Positions 62,350-64,000 of a stretch of DNA of 64,000 bases are shown piece after piece (positions within the stretch are counted from its first letter, which is position 1; each line of letters begins with the position of its first letter). The notes beneath the pieces were generated by a model that saw only the letters and a program-made list of their open reading frames with translations, was not told where the DNA came from and made no database searches. Made by a program: the position numbers and the translations under genes. The DNA lies in NCBI RefSeq assembly GCF_000014125.1, contig NC_008593.1, positions 1,984,001 through 2,048,000 on the forward strand, in the 5' to 3' direction. Source of the stretch: Clostridium novyi NT. Its GTDB lineage: Bacteria; Bacillota; Clostridia; Clostridiales; Clostridiaceae.

Positions 62350-63375
62350 TTAAGGTTCAACGTATATAACTGAAGGTATTGAACGTTCTCCTAATGCATT
62401 TGATGGTTCATTTATAACTTTACCTTCATAATACATAGTAGTTGATGATCCACCATCTAAGTTACTTGCATTAACTGCTCCATATTCATATAGAACATCT
62501 TGTACATCTCTTAAAGTAGCAGCTAACCTCTTTACTTGTTTACCATCAAGTACCAATAACAATATACTTCCGTCTCTTGTTTGACCGATTGCGGTTCTAG
62601 GTGCCTTACCCCATCCACCATCACCATTTTTAATAGTTTTCTTTCCATTAACTATTAATGCTGGACCAAAAGAAATCATATCTGTAACATTCTTTTCTTT
62701 AACTTCTTGAAGTGTATGCTTTCCTACTAAAAGCATACCTTCTTTAGTCATAGCTACAATATCATGTTTTTTAAATTCTTTTTCGCTCTTATATTCATCA
62801 TAAATAGTCTTTCCATTGGACATTATAATACCTTGTGGTTGTCCTCCATTACCTGCCCATTGTTGTCCATTTGCAGACTCATCAGTAAAACCTCCAGCAT
62901 TTACTGCTGCTACAGCTTTATAGTTTCTTGCAATTTTGCTTGTGGTCTCACCAACTCTTGGCAGTTTACTACTGTGTCCTACTCTAACACGTGTAGGATC
63001 ATGAATTACTAAAAGGTAACCCCTATAAGTATTTCCATCTATATCATATCTCTCTATTGTATCATCGTGTCTACTATTTATTTTTATTTCATCATTTTCT
63101 AATCCATCTTGGTATATATCTTGTACCTTATTCTTGTTTAAAATTTCATTAATACGTTCATTTGATAAAAAAGTTGTGGCTATCCATTGATGAGTCATTG
63201 TGGTCATTGCTGCTCCTACCATGGTATCCCTTGCATTTTTAAATGGACCATAATAAAGCATAAAAGGCCCTGTTATTGCAGTAAATACAAACTCAAAAAC
63301 AATAAAGGCTGCAAACAATTTCCAGGAAAATTTTCTTTTTCCCTTCTTATTGCTTTGGTTTTTTACAGTTTTCAT
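62350..63375 (-). CDS. phosphodiester glycosidase-like (NAGPA-domain) envelope protein
   Basis: This 341-residue protein has an N-terminal basic stretch and a membrane helix (about 18-40). The NAGPA-type domain (about 130-340) has VAAVNAGGFTDESA, DMISFGPALIVNGK, APRTAIGQTRDGSILLLVLDG and NLDGGSSTTMYY. The family includes the uncovering enzyme that removes N-acetylglucosamine from phosphodiesters, and bacterial proteins linked to polysaccharides. It is first in the operon with the propeller-like protein; a role in wall or exopolysaccharide metabolism is likely. Confidence 0.88.
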   Translation of the reverse strand: MKTVKNQSNKKGKRKFSWKLFAAFIVFEFVFTAITGPFMLYYGPFKNARDTMVGAAMTTMTHQWIATTFLSNERINEILNKNKVQDIYQDGLENDEIKINSRHDDTIERYDIDGNTYRGYLLVIHDPTRVRVGHSSKLPRVGETTSKIARNYKAVAAVNAGGFTDESANGQQWAGNGGQPQGIIMSNGKTIYDEYKSEKEFKKHDIVAMTKEGMLLVGKHTLQEVKEKNVTDMISFGPALIVNGKKTIKNGDGGWGKAPRTAIGQTRDGSILLLVLDGKQVKRLAATLRDVQDVLYEYGAVNASNLDGGSSTTMYYEGKVINEPSNALGERSIPSVIYVEP

Positions 63376-63521
63376 CTATTAATCATCCTTTTTCAGTATT
63401 TATCGTTTAATTGACCTAAATTATATTTTACAATAAATCTGAAGTTTTTCAAACTTAAATTTTGGGGGACATAAAAACTTTACATATATTTAACTTTTAT
63501 TCTTTACTATAATCGGTATTT

Positions 63522-64000
63522 TTAGTTATTATCTTTATTTATTTTAAAATTTTCCTCATTATTTTCCTTTTTAGTATGATTATCTTCTTTATTATCTTCT
63601 TTACTTAAAATATCTTCTTTTTTCGTGTTATCATCAATATTTTTATCTTCCTTAGTTTTTAAATTGTTTTTAATATCATTTTTGTTATTATTTTTTATTT
63701 TATTATCTTTATATTTAATATTACTTTTATTATTTATTTTTTCACTAATTTTAGAATTATTTTTTGAGATATTATTGTTATTATTTTTTTTGTTTATGCT
63801 TTCTTTAACTTTTATATTATTTTTATACTTGTATTTATTTATCTGTTTTTTGGTCTCTTTATTAGTTATATCTATTTTAGTCTCATAAGCATTTTTTTCC
63901 TCTTCTCTAACAAAAATATCTTGTTTGATATTTGTAGGTTTAGTGCTATTATTAGCATCTCTTTTATACTCTTCCATAGCTCTTTTAAATGAATCATAAT
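63522..64000 (-). CDS. partial Asn/Lys-rich low-complexity protein (C-terminal part)
   Basis: The frame ends at 63522 and is open beyond the window edge. Before the first internal ATG it reads YDSFKRAMEEYKRDANNST, so that Met is probably not the start. The rest is almost entirely Asn, Lys, Asp, Glu and Ile, with KNNNNNISKNN-like runs and repeated KED/KEDN blocks. It looks like a disordered hydrophilic tail of a larger protein. Its function cannot be told from this part. Bases 63376-63521 hold no gene. Confidence 0.55.
   Translation of the reverse strand, partial: YDSFKRAMEEYKRDANNSTKPTNIKQDIFVREEEKNAYETKIDITNKETKKQINKYKYKNNIKVKESINKKNNNNNISKNNSKISEKINNKSNIKYKDNKIKNNNKNDIKNNLKTKEDKNIDDNTKKEDILSKEDNKEDNHTKKENNEENFKINKDNN

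Noticed and set aside
63625..63888. Hydrophobic Leu/Ile/Phe-rich 87-residue plus-strand frame
   Set aside because: It is the mirror image of the Asn/Lys-rich coding strand; hydrophobic shadows arise from A-rich codons read in reverse.

Overview
The window reads as chromosome of a low-GC Gram-positive anaerobe, most likely Clostridium sensu stricto (perhaps near the C. novyi / C. botulinum group). The evidence is very A+T-rich sequence, strong AGGAGG-type ribosome binding sites, frequent GTG and TTG starts, rho-independent terminators between most genes, a T-box, a preQ1 riboswitch, and a Firmicutes gene set (GlcT/PtsG, AcoR-type activator, NERD helicase, MnmM/YtqB). The genus is an inference; no single marker here fixes the species.

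1-18.2 kb is a transport and sulfur-metabolism region. A sulfatase and a sodium:solute symporter form an operon whose promoter lies between two palindromes, next to a divergent GntR/UTRA repressor. A C_GCAxxG_C_C redox protein follows, then a BCCT osmolyte transporter facing a BusR-like (GntR + RCK_C) regulator, with five AAGTTGT half-sites between them. Next come two sulfur-trafficking operons around a LysR gene: an AGCS symporter, a CoA-disulfide reductase-rhodanese fusion and a full-length YeeE/YedE permease; then a split YeeE permease with TusA between its halves. A chemoreceptor and three paralogous small proteins of about 70 residues are interspersed.

18.3-29.7 kb is more accessory in character. 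It holds a broken small gene, a ParA-like ATPase whose only sensible start codon is ACG, a 137-residue partner, a PLD-nuclease/helicase fusion, a MazG-like pyrophosphohydrolase, a NERD-nuclease/UvrD-type helicase, a membrane protein, a MacAB-type ABC efflux operon and an unknown protein.

29.7-43.8 kb is largely core metabolism. It has a GntP-type permease and a complete glucose PTS unit (glcT, ptsG, ptsH, ptsI). GlcT antitermination control is visible (RAT plus terminator) and a perfect consensus promoter lies inside glcT. Then come topB, a dGTPase-like HD protein, T-box-controlled proS, preQ1-controlled queT, and mnmM.

43.8-48.8 kb is a complete rRNA operon on the minus strand (16S-23S-5S, no spacer tRNAs). 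It has a perfect TTGACA-N17-TATAAT promoter, inverted-repeat processing stalks around 16S and 23S, and a terminator.

49-52.7 kb holds a zinc alcohol (butanediol-type) dehydrogenase with a sigma-54 promoter, its probable AcoR-like activator, and tRNA-Gly, tRNA-Ile and tRNA-Ala genes.

53-64 kb is mixed: a macrodomain protein, a lytic transglycosylase, an M48-like protein lacking its first zinc ligand and catalytic Glu beside a coiled-coil/TPR protein, a 55-residue zinc ribbon, a ComEC-like metallo-beta-lactamase lipoprotein, an SDR reductase, a cobalamin adenosyltransferase, trmB, a site-2-protease-type M50 peptidase, two envelope proteins, and an Asn/Lys-rich partial protein at the edge. No insertion sequence, prophage structural gene, integrase or CRISPR array was seen.
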